Shown here in pieces: positions 1-7,428 of a stretch of 26,283 nt of DNA (within the stretch, counting starts at the first letter, position 1; each line of letters begins with the position of its first letter). The notes under the pieces were generated by a model, which made no database searches, was not told the origin of the DNA, and worked only from the letters and a program-made list of their open reading frames with translations. The position numbers were made by a program, and so were the translations under genes. The stretch is from a virus: IMG/VR virus record IMGVR_UViG_3300049215_000790, positions 1 to 26,283 of that record; one strand, given 5' to 3'.

Positions 1-939
1 CTAGAGGCGCTTCATAAGCGCTTCGGTCTCGGCCGCGGTGCCGACCGACGCTGCCGGCAGCTCGCGGTCGATACGCTTCACCAAGCCGGCGAGTACACGG
101 CCCGAGCCGATCTCGACCACCTCTTCGATTTCGCGTTCCTTGAAAAACAGCACGGTCTCGCGCCAGCGCACCATGCGGATGACCTGCTCGACGAGCAGCT
201 CGCGGATTTCGCTGGGGTCAAGGGTCGGTGCCGCCGTCACGTTGGCGACCACCGGCACGCGCGGTGTTTCCAGCGAGATGTCGGCGAGGGCCATCTCCAT
301 GACCTCGGCCGCCGGCGCCATCAAGGGACAATGGAAAGGGGCACTGACCGGCAGCATGATGGAGCGCCGCGCACCGCGCCCGGCGGCCAGCTCCACCGCC
401 TTCTCGACCGCGGCCGTGTCGCCGCTGACCACGATCTGACCGGGGCAATTGTCGTTGGCCACGACGCAGACGCCATGCCCGGCCGTAGCGGCCGCTACCT
501 CGCGCGCCACGTCGACGTCGAGACCGAGCAGCGCCGCCATCGCCCCCTCGCCCACCGGCACCGCCTTCTGCATCGCTTGGCCGCGCTGCTTGACCAACCG
601 CACCGCATCGGCAACGGGAAACGTCCCCGCGACGGCGTGTGCGGAATACTCGCCGAGCGAATGCCCGGCGACATAGCCGAGCGAGCCGACATCGAACCCG
701 GCCTCCGCCTCCAGCACGCGGATCACCGCGAGGCTTGCCGCGAGCAGCGCCGGCTGTGCGTTCTCGGTGAGGGTCAGTTCGCTCTCCGGCCCTTCGAACA
801 TCAGCCGCGAAAGGTGCTGCGACAACGCGTCGTCGACTTCCTCGAACAGCAGCCGCGCCGGCGCAAACGCCTCGGCCAGATCGCGCCCCATGCCAGGAGC
901 CTGCGACCCCTGGCCGGGAAAGACAAAAGCTCGCTTCAT
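1..939 (-). CDS. fabD: Malonyl-CoA:ACP transacylase (FabD)
   Basis: Cytoplasmic enzyme that moves malonyl from CoA to acyl carrier protein for fatty-acid synthesis. The 312-aa product has the family's usual length. It shows FPGQGSQ at residues 7-13, the nucleophile motif GHSLGEYSA with Ser94, an Arg in VKQRGQAMQ near 119, and His203 in APFHCPLM, so the Ser/His pair and the oxyanion Gln are all present. I chose the ATG at 939 because GGGGAGG sits eight bases upstream. An upstream ATG at 975 would add 12 residues that do not belong to the family. The TAG stop is at the very edge of the window, so the gene is complete. It is a host gene and marks the chromosomal side of the prophage. In alphaproteobacteria fabD is usually followed by fabG and acpP, which would lie beyond the left edge. 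Confidence 0.97.
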   Translation of the reverse strand: MKRAFVFPGQGSQAPGMGRDLAEAFAPARLLFEEVDDALSQHLSRLMFEGPESELTLTENAQPALLAASLAVIRVLEAEAGFDVGSLGYVAGHSLGEYSAHAVAGTFPVADAVRLVKQRGQAMQKAVPVGEGAMAALLGLDVDVAREVAAATAGHGVCVVANDNCPGQIVVSGDTAAVEKAVELAAGRGARRSIMLPVSAPFHCPLMAPAAEVMEMALADISLETPRVPVVANVTAAPTLDPSEIRELLVEQVIRMVRWRETVLFFKEREIEEVVEIGSGRVLAGLVKRIDRELPAASVGTAAETEALMKRL

Positions 940-1026
940 GCGCGGCGCCTCCCCTTGCACCGTCGCATTCGTCATAGACCCGTCACGGAGGGAGTCAAGC
1001 GGACTTGGCCGCGAGCGTGCCGGCCC

Positions 1027-1323
1027 CTACTGGCACATGCGCAGGTTGTCGCGCTCGACCTCGTAGTCGGTCATCGCCTTGCGCAGCGCACTGTCCTTGG
1101 GGAGGGTGTCGAGTTCCTGCTGAATCTTGCGCGAGGTGGCATCGTCATAGGCCACCGGCACCGGGCAGCGCGCCACCAGATGCGGTCCCATCGGCTTGGT
1201 GATTTCGTTCGGGACCTCGGATTGCGGCTCGGGCTTCTTGCCGAGCCCCATCCAGCTGCCGCCGCCCGCGCATCCGGCAACCGTCACCGCAATGGCCAGA
1301 GCCACTGCCCCCTGAAGTCGCAT
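1027..1323 (-). CDS. Small lipoprotein, possibly Rz1-like (phage or host)
   Basis: The 98-aa protein starts MRLQGAVALAIAVTVAGC. This is a lipoprotein signal peptide with lipobox VAGC and the lipidated Cys at residue 18. A Gly/Lys/Pro linker follows, then a soluble part containing ARCPVP and a C-terminal helix ending TDYEVERDNLRMCQ. From memory, a short lipoprotein ending in a 'YxxxRxxLRxCQ' helix resembles outer-membrane spanin-like lysis proteins of alphaproteobacterial phages, but this rests on motif resemblance only. It is separated from fabD by 87 bases and from the holin fusion by 79 bases. It could therefore be the last phage gene or a host gene. The ATG at 1323 is preferred over 1380 because it places the signal peptide at the N-terminus. 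Confident as a lipoprotein gene, unsure of its role. Confidence 0.7.
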   Translation of the reverse strand: MRLQGAVALAIAVTVAGCAGGGSWMGLGKKPEPQSEVPNEITKPMGPHLVARCPVPVAYDDATSRKIQQELDTLPKDSALRKAMTDYEVERDNLRMCQ

Positions 1324-1402
1324 CGATTCCCCGTTTCTCGCCTTTTCGCGCACGATGGCGAGGGCAACGCGCGGGATCAAGCAAGATCGGCGCAGTGCGG
1401 CC

Positions 1403-1948
1403 TCAGGTAGCGGGGCCGACGCTGGTCAGCGTTGCGATCTGGCCGACCAGCGTGCCGAGCCAGATCGCCGTCGCGACGGCGTCACCCGAAGGCGGGTCGG
1501 CACAGGCGGCGTCGCCGTATTGCTCGATGACCCCGACCTTGTTCGCCGCGTCGGGCGGCACGACGCCGGCAGCAAGCGCCGCGCCGGCGGCGGCCTTTCC
1601 TTTCTCGTACGCGCTGCAGGCGGTCTTGAGCGCCCTATCGGCCGCGCCGGTCACGTTATTGGCGACCTGCAGCCCCGCGCCGACCGTGCCCAACGCCGCG
1701 CCGGCGCCGACCAGGGGCGCGCAGGCACCCAGCGCGCCGCCAAGCAGCAGCCCGAGCGCGACGGTCTTGATGACGCCGCGTTCCTTCAGCAGCAGCGCCG
1801 CGAGCCCGCAGCCAGCGGCGAGAAATTGCGCGATCTGGCCGAGATCGCTGTCCGAGAAATGCCACCCGGCCAGCGCCAGAACGGCGCCAAGACCGGCATA
1901 GCTCGACGGCTCGCTGAACCGCGCGAGCAGGAACGCAAAGGCCTGCAT
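1403..1948 (-). CDS. Holin fused to a lipoprotein-like domain
   Basis: A 181-aa membrane protein in the lysis cluster. Residues 1-56 look like a small holin: a short N-terminus, hydrophobic segments at about 17-30 (YAGLGAVLALAGWHF) and 36-54 (LGQIAQFLAAGCGLAALLL), then charged LKERG. A third hydrophobic stretch, about 62-76, ends LGAC and looks like a lipoprotein signal with lipobox Cys76. It is followed by an Ala/Gly-rich domain with VANNVTG and CSAYEKGKAAAG. The ATG at 1948 has AGGA six bases upstream. I see no ATG or GTG before the lipobox that would give a separate lipoprotein gene, so this reads as a fusion. It lies downstream of the endolysin, consistent with timing of lysis. The alternative is a single three-TM holin with a long tail. 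Confidence 0.75.
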   Translation of the reverse strand: MQAFAFLLARFSEPSSYAGLGAVLALAGWHFSDSDLGQIAQFLAAGCGLAALLLKERGVIKTVALGLLLGGALGACAPLVGAGAALGTVGAGLQVANNVTGAADRALKTACSAYEKGKAAAGAALAAGVVPPDAANKVGVIEQYGDAACADPPSGDAVATAIWLGTLVGQIATLTSVGPAT

Positions 1949-2062
1949 GGGGAGTCCTTTCAAGAAAAAGGCCGCACGCGGCAAATGCAGCGGCGACCAA
2001 AAAAGGAGCTGGGTCTTACCGCTCGCCGTCCCGACAACAGCTTGTCCGCGTCGGTTTGGTCG

Positions 2063-2247
2063 CTATCCGAGGTCGGCGGCATAGCCGGAACGGGATGGTG
2101 GCGTCGGTCGACAGGCTTCGGTCTCGCCAGAGCCGCCGCAGCGGTCGGAGATTTCGTGGTGCCGGCCGATGATGTCCAACGGGTCGCGGCTGCCGTCGGC
2201 ACGCGGCCGCTGCCGGCGCAGCGCTCGCAGGGGGTGGGGTTGCTCAT
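2063..2247 (-). pseudogene. Zinc-ribbon-like small protein, apparently frameshifted
   Basis: An ORF begins at 2247 with an ATGA overlap on the endolysin stop and reads MSNPTPCERCAGSGRVP, a CxxCxGxG zinc-ribbon start. After about 16 residues this frame becomes low-complexity and continues to 1960. A different frame over the following bases reads DGSRDPLDIIGRHHEISDRC and GGSGETEACRPTPP and stops at 2063. That second stretch looks like the natural second half, including another C-GGSG knuckle. Restoring one base near 2200-2203 would join them into about 61 residues. Most likely a single-base deletion has broken the gene, or the base was lost in sequencing. Small CxxC/GSG proteins of this kind are common near phage lysis genes, with no known function. 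Confidence 0.5.
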
Positions 2248-2837
2248 CGTCCGGCCGAGCGCCGCCGGTAGGCGGCGGCAAGCTTGCCCGCGTAATTGTT
2301 CTCGGCCTCGCCCGGGCCGTTGTAGCCGAGCGCGAAATGCGTCCAGTCAAGCGCGCGCAGAAAGCGGTCGAGACCGCCGTGCCGGCAGAACGCGGCGAAC
2401 GCCGCGAGCTGCGCGCCTTCGCTCTCGCACATCGCCGCCACGTAGGTCTCGACATCGGCGTAGCCGCAGACCGCGAAATTCATCCCCATGATCTGAAACA
2501 TGCCCCAGCTCGCCGACTGCAGCGCGGCGGCGCGGTCGAGCGAGACTGCCTCGGCCAGCCGGTCATACTGATGCGCCCCGCCGGTGCCGTAGAGCGCACG
2601 GTTCCATGCCGGCGACGAGATGTTGGGATGGGTCGCGTCCCAGCGATGGCGGGTCAGCCGACCGAAGACATGCGCCTCGAACAGGATTTTCGGCCGCCTG
2701 TCGGGAAGAAATCCGCCGCCCGCGCTTTCGATGTCGCACACCGCCCAGACCGCCGCCGCCTGGCATTGCAGCTCCGCGGCAACCACAGCGACATCCTGCG
2801 GGCCGAGCGGTGTCGCCGCCCCCGTGAAATCGGTCAT
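2244..2837 (-). CDS. Endolysin, N-acetylmuramidase domain protein
   Basis: A 197-aa single-domain peptidoglycan hydrolase of the N-acetylmuramidase (DUF3380) family. Supporting motifs are CDIESAGGGFLPDRRPKILF with the expected catalytic Glu in DIES, FEAHVFGRLT, the central SASWGMFQIMGMNF and the C-terminal FALGYNGPGEAENNYAGKL. It would cut the glycan backbone during host lysis. No signal peptide is visible, so release would depend on a holin such as the one encoded downstream. The ATG at 2837 is preceded by GGAGAAAAAG. The further upstream ATG at 2894 would overlap the previous gene and add unrelated residues. The stop overlaps the next start in an ATGA, so translation is probably coupled. 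Confidence 0.93.
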   Translation of the reverse strand: MTDFTGAATPLGPQDVAVVAAELQCQAAAVWAVCDIESAGGGFLPDRRPKILFEAHVFGRLTRHRWDATHPNISSPAWNRALYGTGGAHQYDRLAEAVSLDRAAALQSASWGMFQIMGMNFAVCGYADVETYVAAMCESEGAQLAAFAAFCRHGGLDRFLRALDWTHFALGYNGPGEAENNYAGKLAAAYRRRSAGR

Positions 2838-2859
2838 CTTTTTCTCCGGAAAATGCCCG

Positions 2860-3195
2860 TCAGGGCCGGTTCTGCTTCTGCACCAGCTCGGCACGCATAT
2901 CCGCGAGCGCCTGCATCACGCGTTCGAGCGAGGCACGCATCTCGGTCTGGAATTGGCGGTCCTCGCGCCGCCGCTCGGCCAGTTCGCGCTCCGCCTGGCC
3001 GAGCCGCGTCTCATGCGCCGCGAGCGCGACCCGGTACTCGGCGCGTCCAGCCTCAACGTCGCTCCGCAGACTAAGGTAGCCGCCCAGAATGCCGCCACCG
3101 CCGGCGACCAGCACCACCGCCGCCTGGAGCAAGTGCCCGAGCGTGATGTCCGGGCTGAAGTGCGGGTGCAGCATGTGGCCAAACCCGGAGCTCAC
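2860..3195 (-). CDS. Membrane-anchored coiled-coil protein, i-spanin-like
   Basis: The 111-aa product has one hydrophobic segment at about 22-42 (LLQAAVVLVAGGGGILGGYL). A long charged helix follows, with EAGRAEYRVALAAHETRL, ELAERRREDRQFQTEM and a C-terminal ALADMRAEL stretch. This layout, an N-terminal TM followed by a coiled coil, matches inner-membrane spanins and small accessory holin proteins encoded beside endolysins. The start is a GTG at 3195, overlapping the preceding stop as GTGA. An internal ATG eight codons later is the alternative. The order fibre gene, this gene, endolysin, holin fits a lysis cassette. I am confident it is coding, but the spanin role is inferred from topology and position. 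Confidence 0.75.
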   Translation of the reverse strand: MSSGFGHMLHPHFSPDITLGHLLQAAVVLVAGGGGILGGYLSLRSDVEAGRAEYRVALAAHETRLGQAERELAERRREDRQFQTEMRASLERVMQALADMRAELVQKQNRP

Positions 3196-3560
3196 GACAG
3201 TACGCTCCACTGGTTGCCGCCGATATAGACAATACGAAGCACCGCATAGAGCGTGCTCAACGCCGCCGTCGACGCGCCGTCGATGGTCTGGCCGGCCGGC
3301 GCGGCGATCGTCATCGTGAAGCTGCCGCTGGCCGCAAGGTACTTGAAGCGGTGTTGTTGGCCGACCTGCGGGCTCGCCGGCAGCGTAAAGGTCGTCGCCG
3401 CCGGGGTGCCGGGGACCCAGGCGATCAGGTCGTCGGTGATCGCGACGCTCTGCGCCCCGGTGCCGGTCACGACGCGCACGTTGAGCCGGGGCCGGACCAC
3501 CCAGCCGCCGGCCGTCACGCCGTCCTGCGCCTGCAGGCTCCAATCGTCGGTGTTGAGCAC
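3192..3560 (-). CDS. Tail-fibre-type protein, possibly missing its original start
   Basis: The annotated ORF starts at GTG 3560 and encodes 122 aa with ELVLNTDDWSLQAQDGVTAG near its N-terminus. It continues with LPASPQVGQQHRFKYLAA and IDGASTAALSTLYAVLRIVY. The motif 'GELVxNTDxWxLxxxDGxTAGG' is typical of N-terminal domains of phage tail fibres and hyaluronate-lyase-type fibre proteins, and the second half resembles generic beta-rich fibre modules. In-frame sequence above the GTG reads QVQWARGGTSAVAAYTGPAG, which also belongs to this family. It extends to a stop near 3700 without any ATG, GTG or TTG. The true N-terminus may have been lost or may use an odd start. A palindromic element at 3716-3800 lies just upstream. 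Last structural gene before lysis. Confidence 0.7.
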   Translation of the reverse strand: MLNTDDWSLQAQDGVTAGGWVVRPRLNVRVVTGTGAQSVAITDDLIAWVPGTPAATTFTLPASPQVGQQHRFKYLAASGSFTMTIAAPAGQTIDGASTAALSTLYAVLRIVYIGGNQWSVLS

Positions 3561-3715
3561 CAGCTCGCCCGCCGGCCCGGTATAAGCCGCGACGGCAGAC
3601 GTGCCGCCGCGCGCCCATTGTACTTGCGTGTGCGACCAGGGTTTCTCCGCTGAACACGACCGTAGGAATGTCGGCGGATGGCGCTGCGCCGGTCCACCCT
3701 ACCGATCGCGGTGCG

Positions 3716-3800
3716 GTGCCGGCCCCCACCCCAACCCTCCCCCGTGTCCACGGAGGAGGGAGAGTTGCCGCGTCAGCGGCAAATGGGAGGAGGCCGGCAC
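3716..3800. repeat. 85-bp palindromic dispersed-repeat element
   Basis: The ends form a perfect inverted repeat: GTGCCGGCC at 3716-3724 and GGCCGGCAC at 3792-3800. Inside are an imperfect stem around CCTCCCCCGTG/CGGAGGAGG (3737-3760) and a perfect stem TTGCCGC-GTCA-GCGGCAA at 3765-3782. The 'CCCCCACCCCAACCCTCCCCCG' style core resembles intergenic repeats seen in many alphaproteobacterial genomes (recalled, not searched). It occupies most of the 268-base gap between the hub gene and the fibre gene. The rest of the gap shows no complete gene. Confidence 0.7.
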
Positions 3801-3828
3801 CACCGCTTCGATCAAAACGCAGAACGCG

Positions 3829-4674
3829 CTAACCGACCGCGCCGAGGTTGATGTCGCCGCCTGGCGGCGCGGTGATCCAGGCAAGGTCCGCCTGCGCCGC
3901 GACGGTGGTGCCGAGCAGGCCCCAATCCTGATTGACCCCGACCGCCAGCGTGGCGAGCACATTCACTGCCGCACCGCCGCTGCCGGTGAGTGTGTAGCTG
4001 TAGGCCGGCACCGCCGCGATATCCTGCAGCGCCTGCCCGAAGATGTTGAACCCCGGCAGCTTGATGAACACGGTCTGCCCGGCGAAGCTCGCCGGATAGC
4101 TATAGCGGAACAGGGACGGGTCATTCGGACCAAACCGCGCGAACGGCGCGCCGACGGCATGCGCGGCGATCGTCGTGCCGTAGGCGCCGCGCCGCAGATA
4201 GGTCAGCTCGTATTTGTGGGTGGCGGTGAGCGTCGCGGTCTCGTACGACACCAGTTCGCCGCCGCAATAGCACAGCGTCACATAGCCGTCCGCGTCGGCC
4301 TGCGTTCCCGACAGCAGTTGGCCTCGCGATTGGGTCAGATCGACCGTCAGCGTACCCACCGTATCGGGATCGCCGGCGGCGGGCAGGCCCGCGCTCAGGA
4401 CACCCTGCCGGGCGCCTCGGTAGATCGTCCCGGCCAGAGCGTAGTGGTTGCCGTCGGTGGAAACCCACACCTGGCAACCGCCCCAATCCGCGCCGCCGCT
4501 GGCGATCAGCCAAGCCTCGACCGACCCGCCGGTAAGCGCCGCGGGCGGTTCGAAGACGATGGGCGCATTCGTGTCGCCTGGGTCGGCGAACGGGTCGAGC
4601 GGCGCGCCCGCGGTCGCCTGCTTGGGATGCAAGACCGCCGTGCCGACGCCGATCGGCGCGATCGTACCCGTCAC
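3829..4674 (-). CDS. Tail hub/fibre-network protein, C-terminal half
   Basis: A 281-aa protein with IVFEPPAALTGGSVEAWLIA, GADWGGCQVWVSTDGNHY, QADADGYVTLCYCGGEL and ATHKYELTYLRRGAYGTTIA. From memory, these motifs form the C-terminal part of the roughly 750-aa 'phage tail protein' found after the NlpC/P60 gene in GTA-like tails. The role would be at the tail tip, linking the hub to receptor-binding parts. Here it is a separate ORF beginning at a GTG that overlaps the preceding TGA (GTGA) in a different frame. The last 50 residues (YTLTGSGGAAVNVLATLAVG, ending GDINLGAVG) look like a natural end. It could be a natural split with coupled translation, a frameshift product, or an old indel. Confidence 0.85.
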   Translation of the reverse strand: MTGTIAPIGVGTAVLHPKQATAGAPLDPFADPGDTNAPIVFEPPAALTGGSVEAWLIASGGADWGGCQVWVSTDGNHYALAGTIYRGARQGVLSAGLPAAGDPDTVGTLTVDLTQSRGQLLSGTQADADGYVTLCYCGGELVSYETATLTATHKYELTYLRRGAYGTTIAAHAVGAPFARFGPNDPSLFRYSYPASFAGQTVFIKLPGFNIFGQALQDIAAVPAYSYTLTGSGGAAVNVLATLAVGVNQDWGLLGTTVAAQADLAWITAPPGGDINLGAVG

Positions 4675-6035
4675 GGCGTCACCCCGGGGATTTCCTCGGC
4701 GGTGACCGTGAGTTCGCCATTCTGGTCTTCCTCGATCTGGATGATGCGTACCGGCGCCGCCGACAGGCCGAGCGCCGTGTCAGTGATCAGCACGATGTCC
4801 ATCGGCTCCAGCAGCGCGTACCGCCAGCCGAGCCTGAATTTGTAGGAATTGCGGACATAAAGCCGTCGCTGAAGGATCAGCTGCGCCGCGATCGCCGCGC
4901 TCGTCGGATTGGTAATCCCGTGCGCCTGGACCGAAGGCTGCGTGCGCAACCCATAGGCGTCGATCGTCCCTTGGTCGAAGGTCGCGATAACCTGCGGGTT
5001 GTAGCTGTTCGCCGCGTCGAGATACTCGATCGACAGCCAGTTGCCCGCCTCGGCCGGATCCGCGCGACTCAGCAGCACCGGATCGGTCGCCCCCGCGCCG
5101 GCTTCCGACCAGGGCAGAAAATCGTCGTCATTGAGGCTGTATTGCCAGGTGAGGTTCGGCGCCCAGCTCGCCCCGTTAGCGGACAGCGGGAGATCCCCGT
5201 AGGGGATGATCTTCAACTGCGCGCCCGACCATATCACCGCCGACACGCTGAGCTCCGCCAGTTCCTCGATCCAGCGCGCGGCCGGCTGCTGCTTGTCGAG
5301 CAGCAGCGACATGGCAAGTCGTGCCGCCTGGCAATAATTGCCCCAGTCCGCCAGCGTCCCCGCCGCGTCGAGATTGACCGGCGGAAATCCCGCGCCGTAG
5401 CGCGGATTGGTCAGCAGATCGGTCACGATGCGATCCGGCCGGGCGTCGTCGGGAAAATCCGGCCCGGCGGTGCCGCTTTCGAGCCCGGTGATCTCGAATG
5501 AGATATCCGGCAACGCCGCCGAAGAACCCAGGTTAAGCGGCGTGCCGGTCACGTAGCACGTGCCGGAATAGCCGATGACCGGCTGGTTGACGTCCGAGCT
5601 GGCAAAAACCGGATCGGGCGATTGCCCGTCATTTCCGCCATAGCCGTTGAGCCCGGCGGCGCCGAGCCCGCCGGCGATGCCGCCATTGGCCCAGATCCGG
5701 TTGTTGCCGCCGGGGCCGTATGTCGAGCCGGTAAACGACACCGGCCCCTGGCAGACGCCAAAGGCGACGTCGACCGAATATTGCTGGTTGGCGCCTTTCT
5801 TGCCGCCGCTGCTGCCCAGCCCCTTGCCGCCGACCGAACCGCCGCCGCTGCCGGTGCCTTGGAAGTTCCAGAATTCGATCAGGTTGATCGCCACGCGCTG
5901 CGTCCCATAGCAGATAAAGACCGGACTGCCGGCTTGGCTGGTGTTGTAGCGCAGCGAGCCAAGCGTCGGATTGCTGAACGCATTGACAAAGGGCGTCGGC
6001 CCGCCGCCCTTCCCCGTCGGTGCGAGATCAGCCAT
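4671..6035 (-). CDS. Tail hub protein, gp27/Phage-tail_3-like N-terminal half
   Basis: A 454-aa baseplate-hub protein following the peptidase gene, the place held by the g15-type hub in GTA tails. It begins MADLAPTGKGGGPTPFVNAF, has a Gly/Lys-rich loop (SGGGSVGGKGLGSSGGKKG, about 62-80), then PDISFEITGL, PDRIVTDLLTNPRYGAGFP, LLLDKQQPAARWIEELAEL and VSAVIWSGAQLKIIPYGD. These are recognisable hub motifs, and the Gly-rich part suits a membrane- or peptidase-facing loop. It ends abruptly after LTVTAEEIPGVTP, where relatives run straight on into the domain encoded by the next ORF. The ATG at 6035 overlaps the peptidase stop by eight bases, indicating tight coupling. Confidence 0.88.
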   Translation of the reverse strand: MADLAPTGKGGGPTPFVNAFSNPTLGSLRYNTSQAGSPVFICYGTQRVAINLIEFWNFQGTGSGGGSVGGKGLGSSGGKKGANQQYSVDVAFGVCQGPVSFTGSTYGPGGNNRIWANGGIAGGLGAAGLNGYGGNDGQSPDPVFASSDVNQPVIGYSGTCYVTGTPLNLGSSAALPDISFEITGLESGTAGPDFPDDARPDRIVTDLLTNPRYGAGFPPVNLDAAGTLADWGNYCQAARLAMSLLLDKQQPAARWIEELAELSVSAVIWSGAQLKIIPYGDLPLSANGASWAPNLTWQYSLNDDDFLPWSEAGAGATDPVLLSRADPAEAGNWLSIEYLDAANSYNPQVIATFDQGTIDAYGLRTQPSVQAHGITNPTSAAIAAQLILQRRLYVRNSYKFRLGWRYALLEPMDIVLITDTALGLSAAPVRIIQIEEDQNGELTVTAEEIPGVTP

Positions 6036-6456
6036 CGATCACCTCAAAGAAACGCACCTTGCGCCCGGCGAGCGGGTTGAGCGCCGCATCGCCCCAGACC
6101 ACCCCGCGCTGCCAATACGCATGGATCAGCCGCGGCCAGGCGACGACGATCGCGCCGTGCGAGAAGGTGCGGCCGAACTGGAACACCGCGACATCGCCCG
6201 GCGCCGGGTCCCCTGCCAGCTCCCGCGCATAGGGCATGAGCCGGTCGAGATAGCGCTCGGCATCGCGGTGCAGATGCCAGTCGGGCGGGTAGTAGCCGGG
6301 CTCGACAAACGGCACGAGACCGCAGCGGTGATAGATCTCGGCCAGCAGCATCGCGCAATCGACGCCGGCGCCCTTGACCCGGCCCTGATGGTGAAACGGC
6401 GTTCCGAGCCAGCTCCGCGCTTCGGCGACGACGGCATCGCGGGCGCTGGGGCTCAT
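6028..6456 (-). CDS. NlpC/P60 tail-tip peptidase
   Basis: A 142-aa cysteine peptidase at the tail tip, expected to open cell-wall peptides during DNA injection (as GTA g14 and phage-lambda K-type proteins are thought to do). The catalytic Cys is in GAGVDCAMLLAEIY and the His in TFSHGAIVV. WLGTPFHHQGR near the N-terminus and PAPGDVAVFQF in the middle are typical family signatures. The ATG at 6456 overlaps the DUF2163 stop as ATGA. The reading frame upstream of that ATG is only a shadow of the DUF2163 gene. The single domain and size match phage and GTA relatives. Confidence 0.95.
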   Translation of the reverse strand: MSPSARDAVVAEARSWLGTPFHHQGRVKGAGVDCAMLLAEIYHRCGLVPFVEPGYYPPDWHLHRDAERYLDRLMPYARELAGDPAPGDVAVFQFGRTFSHGAIVVAWPRLIHAYWQRGVVWGDAALNPLAGRKVRFFEVIDG

Positions 6457-7373
6457 ACCGCCAGCTCCGGTGGCGGGATGTAGGGGAACCCGCCGAAATG
6501 GATCAGATTGTTGAACACGCTCTGGCAGGTCGCGACCGTGTGATCGCATCCCGGCAGCAGCTGAAAGCCGTCGCCGGCCGTGACCGGTTGCAGCCAGGCC
6601 TTGAGCAGCACGATGTTGCCCCCGGCGAGTTGCGCGATGGTCCGGCTCTGCCCGGCATTGGCGCCGCTGGTGGCGACGATCGTGCCCTGGTCGTAAAGCG
6701 TCGCGGGGCTCGGGCTCAGCGTCGTCACGATGATCGCCTGGGTCGATCCCGCCTGTGCGGTGATGCTGGCGGCGAGCGAAGCGCGGTTGAAGCCGCACAT
6801 CGCGTCGCCGAAAACATGCGTGCACGCGGCCTGGTAGAGCCGACGCGGCATCTGCTGCTGCGCCAGCAGGTCCAGCAGCGACTTCACCTTCATCTCGATG
6901 CGGCTGCGTCCGACCTGCGCCTCCGCGACGCGGCCGTAGAACCACACGATCGCGCCGAGGTTCGCTGCCGGCGCGGCGGAGCCGTTCGCGAGCGGCGGTG
7001 CAAACAGCCGGTCCAGCTCGACGGTCGCGCCATCGAACTGCCCGCCCCGCACGGCATCGGCGAAGTTCGCCCCGCCGATCAGATCGCCGGCGCCGGCCAG
7101 AATTGAAATGTCGAGCTCGGTCGGCTCAATCCCGATCTTGGTGGTGACGGTAGAGCGGTCGAAGCGTGGGCCGAGGACAAAATCGGTATAGCCCGCCGCG
7201 TCGTAATTGAGGCTTCCGGCAGGGAAAGCCGTGCCCGGAATTGTCAGCGGCGTAGTCCACCCCGAGTAGCGCAGCACCTCCCCCGACGGCAGCGCAAAGG
7301 TGTGAAGATCGATCGCCACACAGACGTCATTGGCCGCGAGATAGCTTCGCAGCGCCGCGGTAGCCGGTCGCAT
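6453..7373 (-). CDS. DUF2163 family tail-tip protein
   Basis: A 306-aa tail-tip protein of the DUF2163 / phage_BR0599-type family (GTA g13 position). Family features are the N-terminal VCVAIDLHTFALPSGEVLRY, TKIGIEPTELDISI and GATVELDRLFAP, followed by the C-terminal cysteine-bearing segment CTHVFGDAMCGFN and LLPGCDHTVATCQSVFNN. In GTA structures such cysteine-rich C-terminal regions bind iron-sulfur or metal. The four closely placed cysteine motifs suggest the same here, as inference. I chose the ATG at 7373 because GAGG lies five bases upstream. An ATG at 7391 is in frame but sits beside an A-run. Neighbours DUF2460 and NlpC/P60 give the standard GTA-type order. Confidence 0.92.
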   Translation of the reverse strand: MRPATAALRSYLAANDVCVAIDLHTFALPSGEVLRYSGWTTPLTIPGTAFPAGSLNYDAAGYTDFVLGPRFDRSTVTTKIGIEPTELDISILAGAGDLIGGANFADAVRGGQFDGATVELDRLFAPPLANGSAAPAANLGAIVWFYGRVAEAQVGRSRIEMKVKSLLDLLAQQQMPRRLYQAACTHVFGDAMCGFNRASLAASITAQAGSTQAIIVTTLSPSPATLYDQGTIVATSGANAGQSRTIAQLAGGNIVLLKAWLQPVTAGDGFQLLPGCDHTVATCQSVFNNLIHFGGFPYIPPPELAV

Positions 7374-7408
7374 CACACACCTCGATCTCATTTTTTTTGG
7401 CGATCGTC

Positions 7409-7428
7409 ATACCGGCCACGGCCGGTAT
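7409..7428. repeat. Perfect 9-bp inverted repeat, family A
   Basis: ATACCGGCC-AC-GGCCGGTAT, preceded by TCGTC. It lies in the 118-base gap between DUF2460 and DUF2163, the largest break inside the tail-tip cluster. The same stem and flank occur at 19487-19506. It resembles short palindromes dispersed between genes in alphaproteobacterial chromosomes. No T-run follows on the minus strand that would make it a clear terminator, though an RNA-stabilising role is possible. Confidence 0.75.

Noticed and set aside
331-1410. 359-aa plus-strand ORF opposite fabD and the lipoprotein gene
   Set aside because: Antisense shadow in GC-rich sequence; Arg/His-rich and without recognisable motifs, while the minus strand carries fabD.
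1960-2062. Frame continuing after the zinc-ribbon start to 1960
   Set aside because: Sequence after about residue 16 is low in coding character; the other frame to 2063 looks like the real continuation.
3601-4845. 414-aa plus-strand ORF across the hub gene
   Set aside because: Lies opposite a well-supported tail protein and crosses the palindromic repeat; composition is that of a shadow frame.
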